Below are positions 1 through 11,573 of a stretch of DNA of 64,000 nucleotides, piece by piece. The notes under the pieces are model-generated. The model searched no databases. It was not told the DNA's origin and saw only the letters and a list, made by a program, of their open reading frames with translations. Where the stretch lies: positions 212,482,301 to 212,546,300 of the forward strand of contig BTPG01000004.1 in assembly GCA_036245525.1 (NCBI GenBank), read 5' to 3'. Source of the stretch: Semisulcospira habei. Taxonomy: Eukaryota > Mollusca > Gastropoda > Semisulcospiridae. The translations under genes were made by a program, and so were the position numbers. Positions within the stretch are counted from its first letter, which is position 1. Every line of letters begins with the position of its first letter.

Positions 1-722
1 ATTGTGACCTGGATGCCCTAGGTGTGAAAATCAAACAATGTTCTGCACCACTGTTTAGGAGTCATTTGTAAAACAGTTATCATAACTTTAATTTTTCTTT
101 TACGAAAAAAAGCTATCTTCTGCATGATGTTTCATAAACAGTGTTTGCATAAGCCTGCTGTTTTGTCCCGGCCCTGGGGTAGGATTAAGTCAGATTGTGA
201 CCTGTAAGCCCTAGGCGTGAAAATCAGCAAGAAAATTGCAAAGTTGATTCTCTGATAGGTCAAATGTTAGTACTGCGATGAGTGACGTATAGCATCGAGT
301 CGTCACAATGAACACAACGTCGTGGGACTAATGAAGCTTGACGTCATTTCGCTGCTCCTGTTATTCTTCTTCTTCAGAATAGCTATGCTACGCCAGGCCA
401 CGGAGCTTACCGGCGATCCCTGTGTCCGTCTTTATTTCTGTGTGCCAGCGTGTGTAGATCAGAAGGTGGGTTAGAGTAGAAGGAGATGGATTCCTGTCGC
501 TACACAAGCCCACATAGCGTACTAATGGCAGGAAGAGCCGTGTGTCTGTCTTTATTTGTGTGCGCCGACGTGTGTGTTGATCAGAGGTTGGCCGGAGAGG
601 AATGAAATGGATCATCATAATAAGCCTAAAAATATGAACAACCCTGAATGTTCCTAAAAGATAAACGCATCTGAGCTATTAAACAATACGGCAGACTTTG
701 GGATGAAATCCTCATCTTGTTT
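1..722. repeat. Left arm of a large inverted repeat (continues off the window)
   Basis: This stretch reappears in reverse complement at about 2340-3090. Matching landmarks include the ATGAGGATTTCATCCCAAAG region near 700 and 2352, GATCAACACACACGTCGGCG near 565 and 2487, TGACGTCATTTCGCTGC near 340 and 2715, and GATGAGTGACGTATA near 277 and 2790. Inside the arm a unit of about 190 bp is repeated in tandem (near 1-70 and 195-240). No coding sequence is recognisable. It resembles the arm of a foldback or long-TIR DNA element. Confidence 0.8.
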
Positions 723-2335
723 CGATTCTCGTGATCCGTGAAGGAAAGGGTCGTCGTAAGACATGAAAGCCCAAAGTGATCCGTGGAAACATAATGGCGT
801 TTTCGTGAAACGTGAAAGTCTGTTGTCAGACTGTAAATTTTTGTCATCCTCGTGATCCACGCAAGAAGGGGTCGTCGTGAAACGTGAAAGCCCAAATAAG
901 ACTTTCGTGATCCGTTAAAACGTCCTGCCTATTTTGTCAAACGACGTGAAAGATAATTGTTAGAATTACATTTTATTCATAAATCTCATTCTACCCCCCC
1001 CCCCTTCCCATCCCATCCCCACCCACCAACCAACCCTCTGTCGTTTTATTTTCCGGCGAAAATGCTATTGTGAGCAATGCTATTGTGAAAGCACTGCACC
1101 AGCATTACAAAATTCCCTCCTCCCGCCTCCACCCCCCCCCCCTCGATTGTTAGACTTTCCGGTCAGTGAAAGATGTCATGCACGCCTTACCTTCTCCCTT
1201 TTTCGTCCCTTTCCATCGTTAAACGGGATTGCTTTAAAAAAAGAAAAAGGTATTTGTGAACTGTGAATCGCAAAATAAAATGTAGTCGTGAACCCGTGAT
1301 GGTAGCACCCCCCACCCACCCACCCAGCCCACCGCCCCCCCCCCTCCCCCGTCACTCCCCACCTCCACCAAGTCCCCTCACACTAATTCTCTTGGAGGCG
1401 TGTACACTTCATACCTTTCCGCCACCCCTCCCCTACCCCTCGATCTTGACGTCACTGCTGTTCATCGTTTAACTACTTTGAAATGTGGCTGTGATAAATG
1501 GAGTCTAAAACAGAATATACCAAACGTACCTCCCCTCATCAATAGTGACGTTTCTTTTGCAAAGAACGACTCCCAACAACGAATGAGTTAGTTAGTTAGT
1601 TAGTTATTGGGGTTTAACGCCGAGCAGGCGACTAAGGCCATATCACGGCGGAACACCAAACGAGAGCAAAATCACGGCGGAGGGGGGGGGGGGGGGCAGG
1701 GGGGGGGGGGGAGAGGGGAAAGCTTATACCATGAGCATAGACACCGGGCGCATGAGGATCTATGCCTCTTGGAAATGTTTTGTAGTGGTGTCTATGCTTA
1801 TAGAGGAATCTGGTAATCCGACGCAGCCTCGCTTTCCTTCCTTGTTTGAATGGGAATCGTTCTTTACAAATGAAACCTCACTAATATGATGTGATAGCGA
1901 TCGCGAGCGTGGTCTGTTCATTAATTTTGTTTTCGACTTTGAATAGTGTGATTGTTACTGAACAATTACAAAAAGTAAAATAATTCTGAAAAAAAATTCC
2001 CTAATTTAAAATGTAGGCCTAAACCCAGCAATTGAAATGAAAAAAAATCATGGTGCTGGTGAAGTTTCGCTTGATACGAACGACTACCAACAACGAACGA
2101 GTGTGAACGAGTCATGTACCATAAGCACAGACAACACTCCAAACATCCCTAAGAGAAATAGATTCTCATGAGGTCGGAGGGCTCATGAGGATCTATGTCT
2201 CTTGGTGATGTTAGTAGTGCTTTCTATGCATATGGAACAAGCTCATGATGCGCTTTGATTTCGTTTGATGCTAGGAGTAGTTCGTTGCAAACGAAACTTC
2301 ACTATTATTGCAGCTAATATGACTGTCGCCTACAC
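723..2335. other. Spacer between inverted-repeat arms, no gene seen
   Basis: The first part (724-960) is a degenerate tandem of CGTGATCCGTGAA and CGTGAAACGTGAAAGCCCAAA blocks. From 990 to 1450 it is C-rich with poly-C runs. From 1589 there is a GTTAG-led copy of the dispersed GTTTAACGCCGAGCAGGCGA repeat followed by poly-G (1680-1712). Single or paired arms of the CATAGATCCTCATGAG hairpin family lie at 1738-1775 and 2148-2207. Open frames here are low-complexity and not believable as genes. Confidence 0.6.
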
Positions 2336-3230
2336 CGAAAAAAATAACAAAATGAGGATTTCATCCCAAAGTCTACCGTATTGTTTGGAGCTCAGATGCG
2401 TTTATCTCATAGGAACATTCAGAGTTGTTCATATTTTAGGCTTATAATGATGATCCATTTCACTCCTCTCTCTAAGTCAACCTCTGATCAACACACACGT
2501 CGGCGCACACACAAAAAGACGGTCTCACGGCGCGTCCCGCCATTGGTACGGTCTGTGGGCTCGTGTAGCGACAGGAATCCATCTCCTAATCTAACCCATG
2601 ATCCACCTACACTGGCACACATAAATAAAGACGGACACACAGCGATTCTCGCCATTCGTAAGGTCTGTGGTCTAGCCGCATAGCCATTCAAGAAGAATAA
2701 TAGCACGAGCAGCGAAATGACGTCACTTCAAGCTTCGTCATGGTTTCATTAGTCCCGCGACGCCGTGTTCATAGTGACGACTCGATGTTATACGTCACTC
2801 ATCGCAGTACTAACATTTGACCTATCAGAGGATCAACTGTGCAATTTTCTTGCTGATTTTCACGCCTAGATCTTACAGGTCATAATTTGACCTAATCCTC
2901 CCCTAGGGCCGAGACAAATAGCAGGCTTATGAAAACACTGTTTATGAAAAATCATGCGGGTATTAATGAGAAGATAGTTTTTTTTTTCGTAAAAGAAGAA
3001 TAAAGTTGTTAGCTGTTTTACAAATGACTCCGAAAAAGTGGTGCAGATAATTGTCTGATTTCCATATGTAGGGCATACAGGTCACAACTGACCTAATCGT
3101 ACCCGTCATTCGAGACAAACTGTAGGCTTATGACTATGTAAATACCGCATATGAAAAATCATGCGATTATTAATGAGAAGATTGTGTTTATTTTTTTTCG
3201 TAAAAAAGATTAAATTGTTTTAAAGTTATA
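2336..3230. repeat. Right arm of the large inverted repeat, with a tandem end unit
   Basis: Positions 2340-3090 are the reverse complement of the left arm at about 1-722, diverged by scattered substitutions and small indels. The outer end repeats itself: the block from GACCTAATCCTCCCCTAGGG (2888) through the poly-T/CGTAAAA motif (3000) recurs at 3090-3220. Both arms therefore carry a sub-terminal tandem unit. No protein-coding content is visible. Confidence 0.75.
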
Positions 3231-4668
3231 TTGCCCAGGATCAAGCATCTCAACACAGTCAGAAAACTATCTGCAACAGATACTGCTGATAGTATGTGTA
3301 TGGATCCTTTGTGTACTGTCTTATAGCTTTATGATGTTACAATGCCAAATGTCGAAATTCATCATTTGGAGGGTGTATTGTTTTTGTACCCAAGTCGCGG
3401 ATTTATCGTCTGTATCGGCCTTGTTTTGAATCAATATGCACATTTATGAGCCTACGTCACAAGACAGTACCCGGCCGACTATCAGTGTATCCCAATACTG
3501 CAGGCCACGAGGTCATCGGTGTGGTGTACACACGTGTCAGTGTACACGTGTACTGATGTTCTCCGGCATCCATTTGACGTAATTTTCCACGAGAAAGTAG
3601 AATAAACCTTCCATACTCGCTATGCTGTCAAAATCGCAATGCATGCAGGTTCCGCTCAACCTGCTAGTATTTAATAGTAACGATCGTGCGTACAGTAGTG
3701 CACCGAGGGCGTGGCTTGTTTGACTCGCAAAGCGAGCATGCGTCCGCGGTGCCTAGTTTGACATTTGGTCCTTTACTCCTCGGAAACACGAAACGTGTTC
3801 CATCATTGAAACAGAACATTGGTATTAATACCCACTTTCTGCACTGCAATCAATTTCACATCTCACACATCGAAGTCTACGTAACTGAAAGCATCATTGG
3901 AAACGACAAATGCACCATCGCAGCAGAAACACTACCTCTCTGAATCGAGTGAATGAGAGCCGGCACAGACAAAAACATGTTACGACCAGCGATGTGCAAC
4001 TTTGACACACACGTAGTTTTTAGATCTCTGCAGAATAAAATGTGATAACTAGCTCGTAACTATATGATAAAACAGGTTTAAAATCTTGCGAAATCAGTAA
4101 GAGATAAATTCTACTGAAGGTCATGAATTCTGAAAATCACTAGCGCTGGCGGAACTATAGTAAGATCGACAAAGACCGTAGATTACTTACTGATTCAGCA
4201 GGAAAGGGACAAATTCTAGGTGGGCGGTCAAGCCAAGCTCTTGCTTTACGCGTTGCCACATGTCTATATTCCCTTGTCCGATGTCAGTTCTACTTAAAGG
4301 TATCTTGTCTCTCTTCCTCTTTCTTCTCTTCAATTCCGAGTCTGTCATTGTCGGCGCGAGTCGATGATACTTTCTTTTTTTCTTCGCTGGTTCATCCGCC
4401 ATCTTGTCTCTGATTGGTTATAATTATGCAGATGACCTAAGGTCGTATAGAATAGTTATGACGTCAGCTACCATCGCATATTAGAAGCAATTTTGTTACG
4501 AGTCCCGTCAGAAAAGTCCGGTGGGCCTCTTTTCGCTTTGAACGGACGAAAGAAAGCATTTGGTGTGACAATAGGGTGGTCACTGTCTAAGTGGGTATGT
4601 ATACTGAATCCCAGTAAAAGCTTTTTGCGAACTGAAGCCTTAAAAAAGGCCTGGCGTGCCCCTTTAAG
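3226..4668. repeat. 1.4-kb duplicated segment, copy A
   Basis: Direct repeat of 50036-51417, from the common start GGATCAAGCATCTCAACACA to the common end GGCGTGCCCCTTTAAG. A third, shorter and more diverged copy of its first 390 bp is at 8577-8960. The segment contains the - strand candidate exon at 4191-4402. Small indels separate the copies, so the duplication is not recent. Confidence 0.85.
4191..4402 (-). CDS. Candidate first exon of an unrecognised basic nuclear protein
   Basis: The - strand frame starts with ATG at 4402 and gives about 70 residues: MADEPAKKKRKYHRL, a second basic cluster (KRRKRKRDK), then a helix-like WQRVKQELGL stretch ending FLLN. Two nuclear-localisation-type basic clusters are visible. 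The frame would hit a stop one codon later, but a consensus 5' splice donor (GTAAGT) sits exactly there at 4190-4185, so I end the exon at 4191 with two bases of a split codon. The homologous stretch in copy B (about 51030-51182) is frameshifted and has lost the donor. I do not recognise the family. It could be a real host gene start or the first exon of a multicopy transposon gene. No second exon was found. Confidence 0.4.
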
Positions 4669-4954
4669 ATTAACCCATATAATTCGTGAAATTAATCCCC
4701 AAAACATGAACGTAATATATATTTTTTCCAAAATATTTATTTATCACTCAAAAAAGTTTTAGAGGTACAATGCTGGTTAACGAACTCATTCACTATCTCC
4801 CTTTTATCTAGCTATATGCAAAATATCTAGTAAAAATAAGAAAAATTACGGACTCCAATGTGGATCAACCGTTTTTTTTATTAAAAGGTCATTTTCTCGC
4901 CAATGAGCATCTTAATCCAAAAATCGAAAAAAAAAAAAAGGTCTCGAGGTAATT

Positions 4955-5285
<331 letters not shown>

Positions 5286-5686
5286 ACTTCTTTGCTAGAA
5301 TTTCTGCCCCGCCCGACAAAAACGGTAGACAAAAACCCGAGGCACGTTGGTTCAGGGGTGAACGCAATTTTAGAGGATAGCAGATTCGTTGAACACTTAG
5401 GGATTAACGTTTCTTTGCCACCAAGAGGGTGATGTGAAATAGACGGGGCACACCTAACAGGGTCTGTACAGATTCTGACTCCACCGGGGTTCGAAACCAC
5501 CACCTTAACGGCAAAGGTAAACGACTTGTTTTGTAATTAATGAGATCAAATTAAGCACTGGATCTGTCCGTTGTCTATTTTAACCCCCAAAACAATTAAT
5601 ACTGTACTGTGTTTAAATTATTCATAATGTACACATTTTTTCATCTAACCAGCCTTTCCAGTAATTTGCAGTCCCGCCAAAAAAAA

Positions 5687-5800
5687 CAACAACCAAACAA
5701 ACAATAAACAACAAACAAACACACAAAACAAAACAAAAGCAAACAAACAAACAAACAAACAAACAGACAGACAGACAAACAAACAAACAAACAAACAAAA
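5687..5800. repeat. (AAAC)n/(AGAC)n simple repeat
   Basis: CAAACAAA-type tetranucleotide repeat with a short CAGA block (5764-5776). Open frames across it are repeat artefacts. The rest of 5285-6260 holds nothing recognisable apart from (AT)n at 6030-6048. Confidence 0.85.
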
Positions 5801-6267
5801 ACCGCTTACAACTATGCACTCGAAAAGCAAGTGTTCGATAGATTCCGTATAGAGCGATCGAAAAGTAAATGTTTGAATCCTTTAACTGTCTGTAGTGTAA
5901 GTAAACACTGTTTGTCAAAACAGTATTCAATGTGTAATTCTGTATTACACCAGCGTAATTTGGTGTCATGTGTGACTGCTAGAGGGGGTTAGAGAAAAAG
6001 AAAACAAACTTGTCCACTGTACGCTATCATATATATATATATATATATTTTTCTAGTTTTCATTTCATGCACGTGGTGTCGCTTTATTTAAGAAAACGTT
6101 GTAATATGCCTCTTGTACTCTTCTTCTGTTTAAACAGCAGCACCCAAAGGCGTAGTCAAATCGGTTACATCACCTGTACACATCCATACTCCTAACATTT
6201 TCTTTTCCATTTTCGTAGAGAACATGTTCTGCTAAAGTAATCGAGAAAAGGAACTAGTCAGGTATTG

Positions 6268-6502
6268 GTTAACCAGTTTAACCCCATGACCGAAATTTCC
6301 CATATTTTGGAGCTGCACGTAACGACCATGTACCAGTTGCAGGAGATGTATTGACCATGATAGTGTATTGACCATGATAACTCAAGGGTAGTGCCAGATT
6401 AGCTTGGCGCCTGACGGCGCCGAGCTAATCTGGCACTACTCTTGAGTTATCATGGTCAAGCCATCTCCTGCTGTAGGGCGTCGGGGCTGAATGGGTTAAC
6501 TA
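6268..6502. mobile_element. MITE-like element with a 42-bp hairpin core (family B)
   Basis: Its ends are related inverted sequences: GTTAACCAGTTTAACCCC on the left and GGGGCTGAATGGGTTAAC on the right. The core is a hairpin with arms 6370-6411 and 6416-6457 (2 mismatches in 42) and loop TGAC, around GCCAGATTAGCTTGGCGCC. Related elements lie at 40263-40445 and 48872-49087. The core alone recurs at 30517-30576. No coding capacity. Confidence 0.75.
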
Positions 6503-6574
6503 CCTAACTGAGTGGTCAGTTAGTTGCCTGGTTGACGCATCGATACGTCCGGTGGATGGATGCATTGTTCGTTT

Positions 6575-6795
6575 ATGGTTTTGGAGTATTTATGGTGTAT
6601 GGAGTATTTATGGTGTATGGAGTATTTATGGTGTATGGAGTATTTATGGAGTATTTATAGTGTATGGAGTATTTATGGTGTATGGAGTATTTATGGTGTA
6701 TGGAGTATTTATGGTGTATGGAGTATTTATGGAGTATTTATAGTGTATGGAGTATTTATGGTGTATGGAGTATTTATGGTGTATGGAGTATTTTG
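6575..6795. repeat. 18-bp tandem repeat
   Basis: About 12 units of GGAGTATTTATGGTGTAT, with a higher-order break where GGAGTATTTATGGAGTATTTATAG occurs twice. Because 18 is a multiple of three, all frames stay open and give spurious ORFs on both strands. It ends about 90 bp before the GT10 exon acceptor at 6885. Confidence 0.95.
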
Positions 6796-6885
6796 CTTTG
6801 TTTACTGGGCTGCTTGGTACGTTGCTTGTTTGGTACGCTGATCGACACATTGATTCGAACTGAATTCAGATTTTATGTTTCTCAG

Positions 6886-6992
6886 GTGTTTGTCTTCCAC
6901 AATGACGAACCCCAGTTAGCAGCATGGATCTGGCAACCCAGCTTCCGCAGGTCCGCATGGGCGTCTGCTTTTAACTGGACTTTCACCTACAG
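6886..6992 (+). CDS. GT10 alpha-1,3-fucosyltransferase, internal exon (first visible)
   Basis: This 107-bp exon encodes VFVFHNDEPQ..., ending FNWTFTYR-like. It is bounded by an acceptor (TTTCTCAG, AG at 6884-6885) and a donor (CAG|GTAGAG at 6993), and ends two bases into a codon. The FNWTxxYRxDSDI signature of the GT10 family is split exactly here and completed by the exon at 10940. GT10 enzymes are Golgi type II membrane proteins that move fucose from GDP-fucose in alpha-1,3 linkage to GlcNAc or glucose of glycans. This part is the start of the conserved catalytic region, so the signal-anchor and stem exons must lie upstream, outside the window. An 18-bp tandem repeat sits just before the acceptor. 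Confidence 0.85.
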
Positions 6993-7142
6993 GTAGAGCT
7001 AACTGACTGACTATTTTTTTTAATGTTTAGTGTCCTTCGGCACTAGGTGTGATCAAGGACGATCTTATTAAGACGACGTTTAGTTGTAGAAAAAAAAATA
7101 CACAAAAAAATAAGTTAAGCAGATAGAGCAGTGTTGTTACGC

Positions 7143-8222
7143 TTTTTGTAACAGTGTGACAATAGTGCTCGGGAAGCTGACGTCATCAAGCCAGTCGTGG
7201 CGGCCATCTTGTGAGGATACGGGACTAAACGCTCATAGGGAAATCGCTGTTTTTGTAATGTCAGGAAAGTCCTGACGTACTATAAGCAATAACAGCAAGT
7301 CTTGCCATCACTGTAGGAAACCGCTCACCAGAATATGTTTTTTGTTTGTTTCCAAAGAGGAAGAAAAATAAAGAAAAACGTGTTGAAACACTATTTCGCT
7401 ACTATCTCATGACTATGGTATCCTCATAAGATGGCGGCTGATGTGCCGACGCTGCTAGGCAACGCGGGGAACTTCCCGAGCCCTATAGGCCGGTGGCGAG
7501 TTCCCGAGCAGCGCGAGAACGCGCGCTAGATTACGCGACTTTGAGCCCAGACAAGACTTGGCTGGCCACGAAATGTGAGCAACTCGGTTAGCTGTTACGA
7601 TTAGCTGATATTGTTTTGCTGTGAATCACTTCAGGTATTCTATATAACGTATATGGAAGCACTGATCACATACAACATGCTAGAAATGTAAGCTCAGACA
7701 GGCAAAGAACGATCAAAGATTGCTTTATTACACTACAACTTTTATTTTTGAGGAAATAGTACTGAGGGAAACGATCTCGCAACATTCATGAAAACTGCAT
7801 ATGTCGATGACGGCAGTCACTCGGGGGCTTCGGAAAATTGTCTGCTATGTCGTTTCAATAGCTAGTATGATTATTCAACTTTGTTATACCAACAGTAGAT
7901 GCATTTTATTCATGTAAACTCTGCATATTGGGCGATTTCACGGACATAATTTATTTCTGTACAATATTATTTTCCTGCTGGCACTGCCGATCGTCTACAG
8001 TGACGCGCTGGCTTGCCCAAAGCCCACTGCGCTTTCTCGCCTCTCGCGCTAGAGAGTGGGCTGGTTTGGGGGTATTGTCACAAGTCTCTGTGGCACTCTA
8101 GCTCCATGTTTTGTAACAATACGTGAAGCTCATGGGAGTCTCTACGAGCATTAGGAACAGCAGCACAATTTGTCACAATTATTAAGCACACGAAGCTTTG
8201 TTACATTGTCACGCTGTCAAAA
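7143..8222. repeat. Possible TIR element, with an inner inverted repeat
   Basis: CTTTTTGTAACAGTGTGACAA near 7141 is inverted near 8191-8222. An inner inverted pair is clearer: GCTCGGGAAG plus GGCGGCCATCTTGTGAGGATAC (7169-7221) against GGTATCCTCATAAGATGGCGGC plus CTTCCCGAGC (7419-7482). No ORF of note inside. The outer limits are uncertain. Confidence 0.4.
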
Positions 8223-8296
8223 AGCTCAGTGCAGTGGGTGTCTCCCTTTAACCCCTTCGCTGCGGGAAAAAGCGAACACGATCGAACTGCAAGAGA

Positions 8297-8343
8297 CACA
8301 GATCGACTGCGGGGCCTCATGAGGGTCTATGCCTCTTACTGAG
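8297..8343. repeat. Damaged copy of the CATAGATCCTCATGAG hairpin (family A)
   Basis: GCAAGAGACACAGATC is followed directly by GACTGCGGGGCCTCATGAGGGTCTATGCCTCTT. The right arm is nearly intact while the left arm has lost its inner half. Confidence 0.6.
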
Positions 8344-8576
8344 ACCAATTTGTATCCATCTTTCTTGGACGGTTTTGGCTTTTGGTCGTTGAATGAACCA
8401 AGTTTCAGAAACAAAAACACTCCAATATGCACCCAAGCATTTTCAGTCTCTTGTAGTGCCTGAACGGCAATCTACATGTTTCAGATTACATGATTTTAAT
8501 ATTGTGTCACTTAACCCCTCTGTGCCCACAGCCACCGTTTTTGTTTGCAGTGCCCGTGGCTTCAAGCACAACTGTG

Positions 8577-8960
8577 TTAAAGTTGGGTTTCCCTTGTTTA
8601 AGCATCCCAACACAGTCGGAAAACTGTCTGCAGCAGATACTGCTGACAGTATGTGCATGGGTCCTTTGTATACTAGCTTAGAGCTTCATGATGTGAATAC
8701 AATGCCAAGTGTCGAAATTCATCCTTTGGAGGGTGTGTTGTTTTTTTGTATCCGAGTCGCGGATTATCGTCTGCATCGGCCTCGTTTTGATTTAATGTGC
8801 ATATTTACGAGCCCACGTCATAAAGCAGAACCCAGATGTACTAACACAACACTGCAGGTTATGATGTCATCTGCGTGATATACGCACGTGTCAGTGTACA
8901 CTTGTACTGATATTCTCCGGCAAAACAACCACGGTTTACTTCAAAGCTAGAATAAATGAA
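8577..8960. repeat. Diverged partial copy of the 3.2-kb / 50-kb duplicated segment
   Basis: Shares AAGCATCCCAACACAGTCGG, GCAGATACTGCTGACAGTATGTG and the GCACGTGTCAGTGTACAC end with 3240-3560 and 50048-50370. The + strand frame across it (8393-8878) is open, but the same frame is broken in both other copies, so I do not call it a gene. Confidence 0.75.
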
Positions 8961-9199
8961 ATCGCGCTCCAACATCTAAATGTGAAACAGACAAATCTTT
9001 ACGATTTATCGTAACTGCTGTAGATATCTATCGTTGACATTGTTTTTTATTTCTACAAAGGAGGAACACTCAACACTAGTATCAGCGATTAGAGGTTCAG
9101 ATCGGCGCAGCCGACAAACAGACTAAAGCGAAACTGGCTATCGTCTGCTTTGTTTGATTTTTGGTGACTGGATTCATGTTGTGAAATGTTCTATAAAAC

Positions 9200-9964
9200 A
9201 TGCAAGTGGAGTGTTCGTATACTATCATTTCTGGACAGACCTGGCGAGTCCCATTCTCAAACTGTTTGATTCATAGTCACCTCGAGCTGACTATGATTCA
9301 AACGGCAGATTTAACCTGCTTCCGTCTGGTCGCCGCTACGCTGCTCTCAAAGCACGGACAAACCGTTGTAGTAACAGTTTTTACCCTAGTACTGTCCGAG
9401 CCCTTTCAGTGTTATAAGCGTGCGATGATGTGCTCTGTAGGCCAATCATAAGTTTCATTGTGTGGCCAGCCTACAGAGCACCTCACCCATCCCTTGTGCT
9501 ATCCCTTTGGTTGTTGGTGGTGCTTTTGGTTGAGTTGACTCCATGAGTCTCCTCCTCGGCAGGGCGCGCCCCCGACGGTTGAGAGAATAGTGCATATCAG
9601 TATTAGCCTAGTCTTATGATATATATTAATTAGTTTCACACCCGACTGTGATCACTAAATTAGTGACATATTTACTCTATGATAATCTGTTTTCATTTTA
9701 AACGATATACCTTTAATTAACTTAGACTTCTTAGATTAATAGGCGTGTGTGTTGTGTGTGTGTGGGAGATGAGTGTGGGTGTGTGAATGGGTACGTATTG
9801 CTTTGTGAGATTAGTTGTTCAGTTTTAAAGTTTTGACAGTGTGTGTAGAGCATTGAATTGTGTGATAGAGTATTAATTATTTTTTTATTGTTGACTGTGA
9901 TTTTTGTAATTGTAACGACACCAACACACATTCTTTATGTTCTTAAGGCAAATGGCAATAAACT

Positions 9965-9995
<31 letters not shown>
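9200..9995 (+). mobile_element. CR1-like LINE, 3' fragment
   Basis: From 9298 the frame reads FNLLPSGRRYAALKARTNR, then NSFYP, and stops at 9415-9417. This is the C-terminal tail typical of CR1-like LINE reverse transcriptases. About 530 bp of 3' UTR follow and end in GCAATAAACTG and (ATT)n (9968-9994), a usual LINE 3' terminus. Everything upstream of the tail has been lost by 5' truncation. It lies in the first visible GT10 intron. Confidence 0.7.
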
Positions 9996-9997
<2 letters not shown>

Positions 9998-10123
9998 TAG
10001 ATTGAGAATGGGAGTCTCTCGGTCTGTCTAGAAATGACAGTAAACGATCACTCCACTTCTATGCTATGATATGGGGAAAATAGTTTAGATTGTTCATATT
10101 TTAAAAACGAACCACGAAACACG

Positions 10124-10205
10124 AACTCATTCGAGATGTGCCGCCTCCGGATACGCGGCTTATGCTTATGCCGCGTATCCGGAGGCGGCACGTCTCGAAT
10201 GAGTT
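10124..10205. repeat. Hairpin with 36-bp arms
   Basis: Arms 10124-10159 and 10170-10205 pair with one mismatch around the loop TTATGCTTAT. The arms start AACTCATTCGAGATGTGCCG and are GC-rich inside. No related copy was seen in the window. It could be a foldback element or a structured RNA stem. Confidence 0.8.
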
Positions 10206-10320
10206 AATAACATTTGACAAGGATGTGTCTCTTCTTTAGCAGTATTTTTCTATTTAAAAAAGGGGAACTAACGGAGTTAGTTTTCGAGCTAGTAGCTATT
10301 AAAGAATCTCTCTCTCTCTC

Positions 10321-10802
<482 letters not shown>

Positions 10803-10872
10803 TCCCCATCCAGCCAGCAGCAGACTTCCATCAGTTTCTGCAGACAGTGGAGTGTTCAACCACTTATCCATC

Positions 10873-10908
<36 letters not shown>

Positions 10909-10939
10909 AATTGATTCATTCATTGACGTCTGTCGTCAG

Positions 10940-11105
10940 ATCGGACTCGGACATAGTGTCCCCATATGCTTACCTGGCGAAACGCGACACACCATTAAGC
11001 AAAAACTACACTGAAATAGTGCGGAAGAAAACCAAATTCGCCGTCTGGCTCGTCAGCAACTGCGTCACAGAGAGTAAACGGGACAAATACGTCAAAAATT
11101 TACAG
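10940..11105 (+). CDS. GT10 alpha-1,3-fucosyltransferase, internal exon
   Basis: This 166-bp exon follows the acceptor GTCGTCAG (AG at 10938-10939) and ends at the donor CAG|GTGGGT (11106). The first base completes the Arg codon begun at 6991-6992, giving YRSDSDIVSPYAYL, the GT10 signature. It then reads KKTKFAVWLVSNCVTESKRD, matching the family block K-x-K-x-x-x-W-x-V-S-N-C, and finishes in phase 0 after KNLQ. The upstream intron (3947 bp) holds LINE stubs, and (CT)n of LINE copy 1 ends about 140 bp before this exon. The start is fixed by reading frame, acceptor and family signature together. Confidence 0.92.
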
Positions 11106-11159
11106 GTGGGTGAGGATGTTCTTTACAGTGTGTCCCTGGTTATACCTTGACGAGAAGAT

Positions 11160-11398
11160 TTTATTTAACCCATAGGCTGTCGGTAGCAGTTTTGTCACGA
11201 TGATTCCAACCGCCAAAGGGTCAAGTCTTTTGGGTGTCGGTAGCGGTTTTTTGTTGCGATAATTCCTGCAGGACAAAACCCGCTGTCGGCACCTAAAGGG
11301 TAAAGAGAGTATTACATCTTTTCACATTTAACCCCGGAGCAAGGCGAACGCTATAACCAGCTGCAAGAGACATAGATCCTCATGAGTCCCCGCTGTCG
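11160..11398. repeat. Small repeats: GTCGGTAGCGGTTTT pair and family A half-hairpin
   Basis: Two related blocks (CTGTCGGTAGCAGTTTTGTC at 11178, GTGTCGGTAGCGGTTTTTTG at 11235) recur inverted near 38345-38420. At 11366-11395 is a left arm of hairpin family A (AGAGACATAGATCCTCATGAG). Confidence 0.55.
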
Positions 11399-11472
11399 CA
11401 GTTGTTGTCTGTTGTTGGTCCCATGTTCTTTATGCTTATTCTTGTTCCCATTGAGTTTATGTTCTTTACGCG

Positions 11473-11478
11473 AATATA

Positions 11479-11573
<95 letters not shown>

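Noticed and set aside
6552..6996. Frames with YLWCMEYLWCME-type repeats
   Set aside because: 18-bp tandem repeat keeps all frames open. Only the part after the acceptor at 6885 is coding (GT10 exon).
8393..8878. 161-aa + strand frame
   Set aside because: It overlaps a repeat with two other copies (3.2 and 50.0 kb) in which the frame is broken. No recognisable domain.
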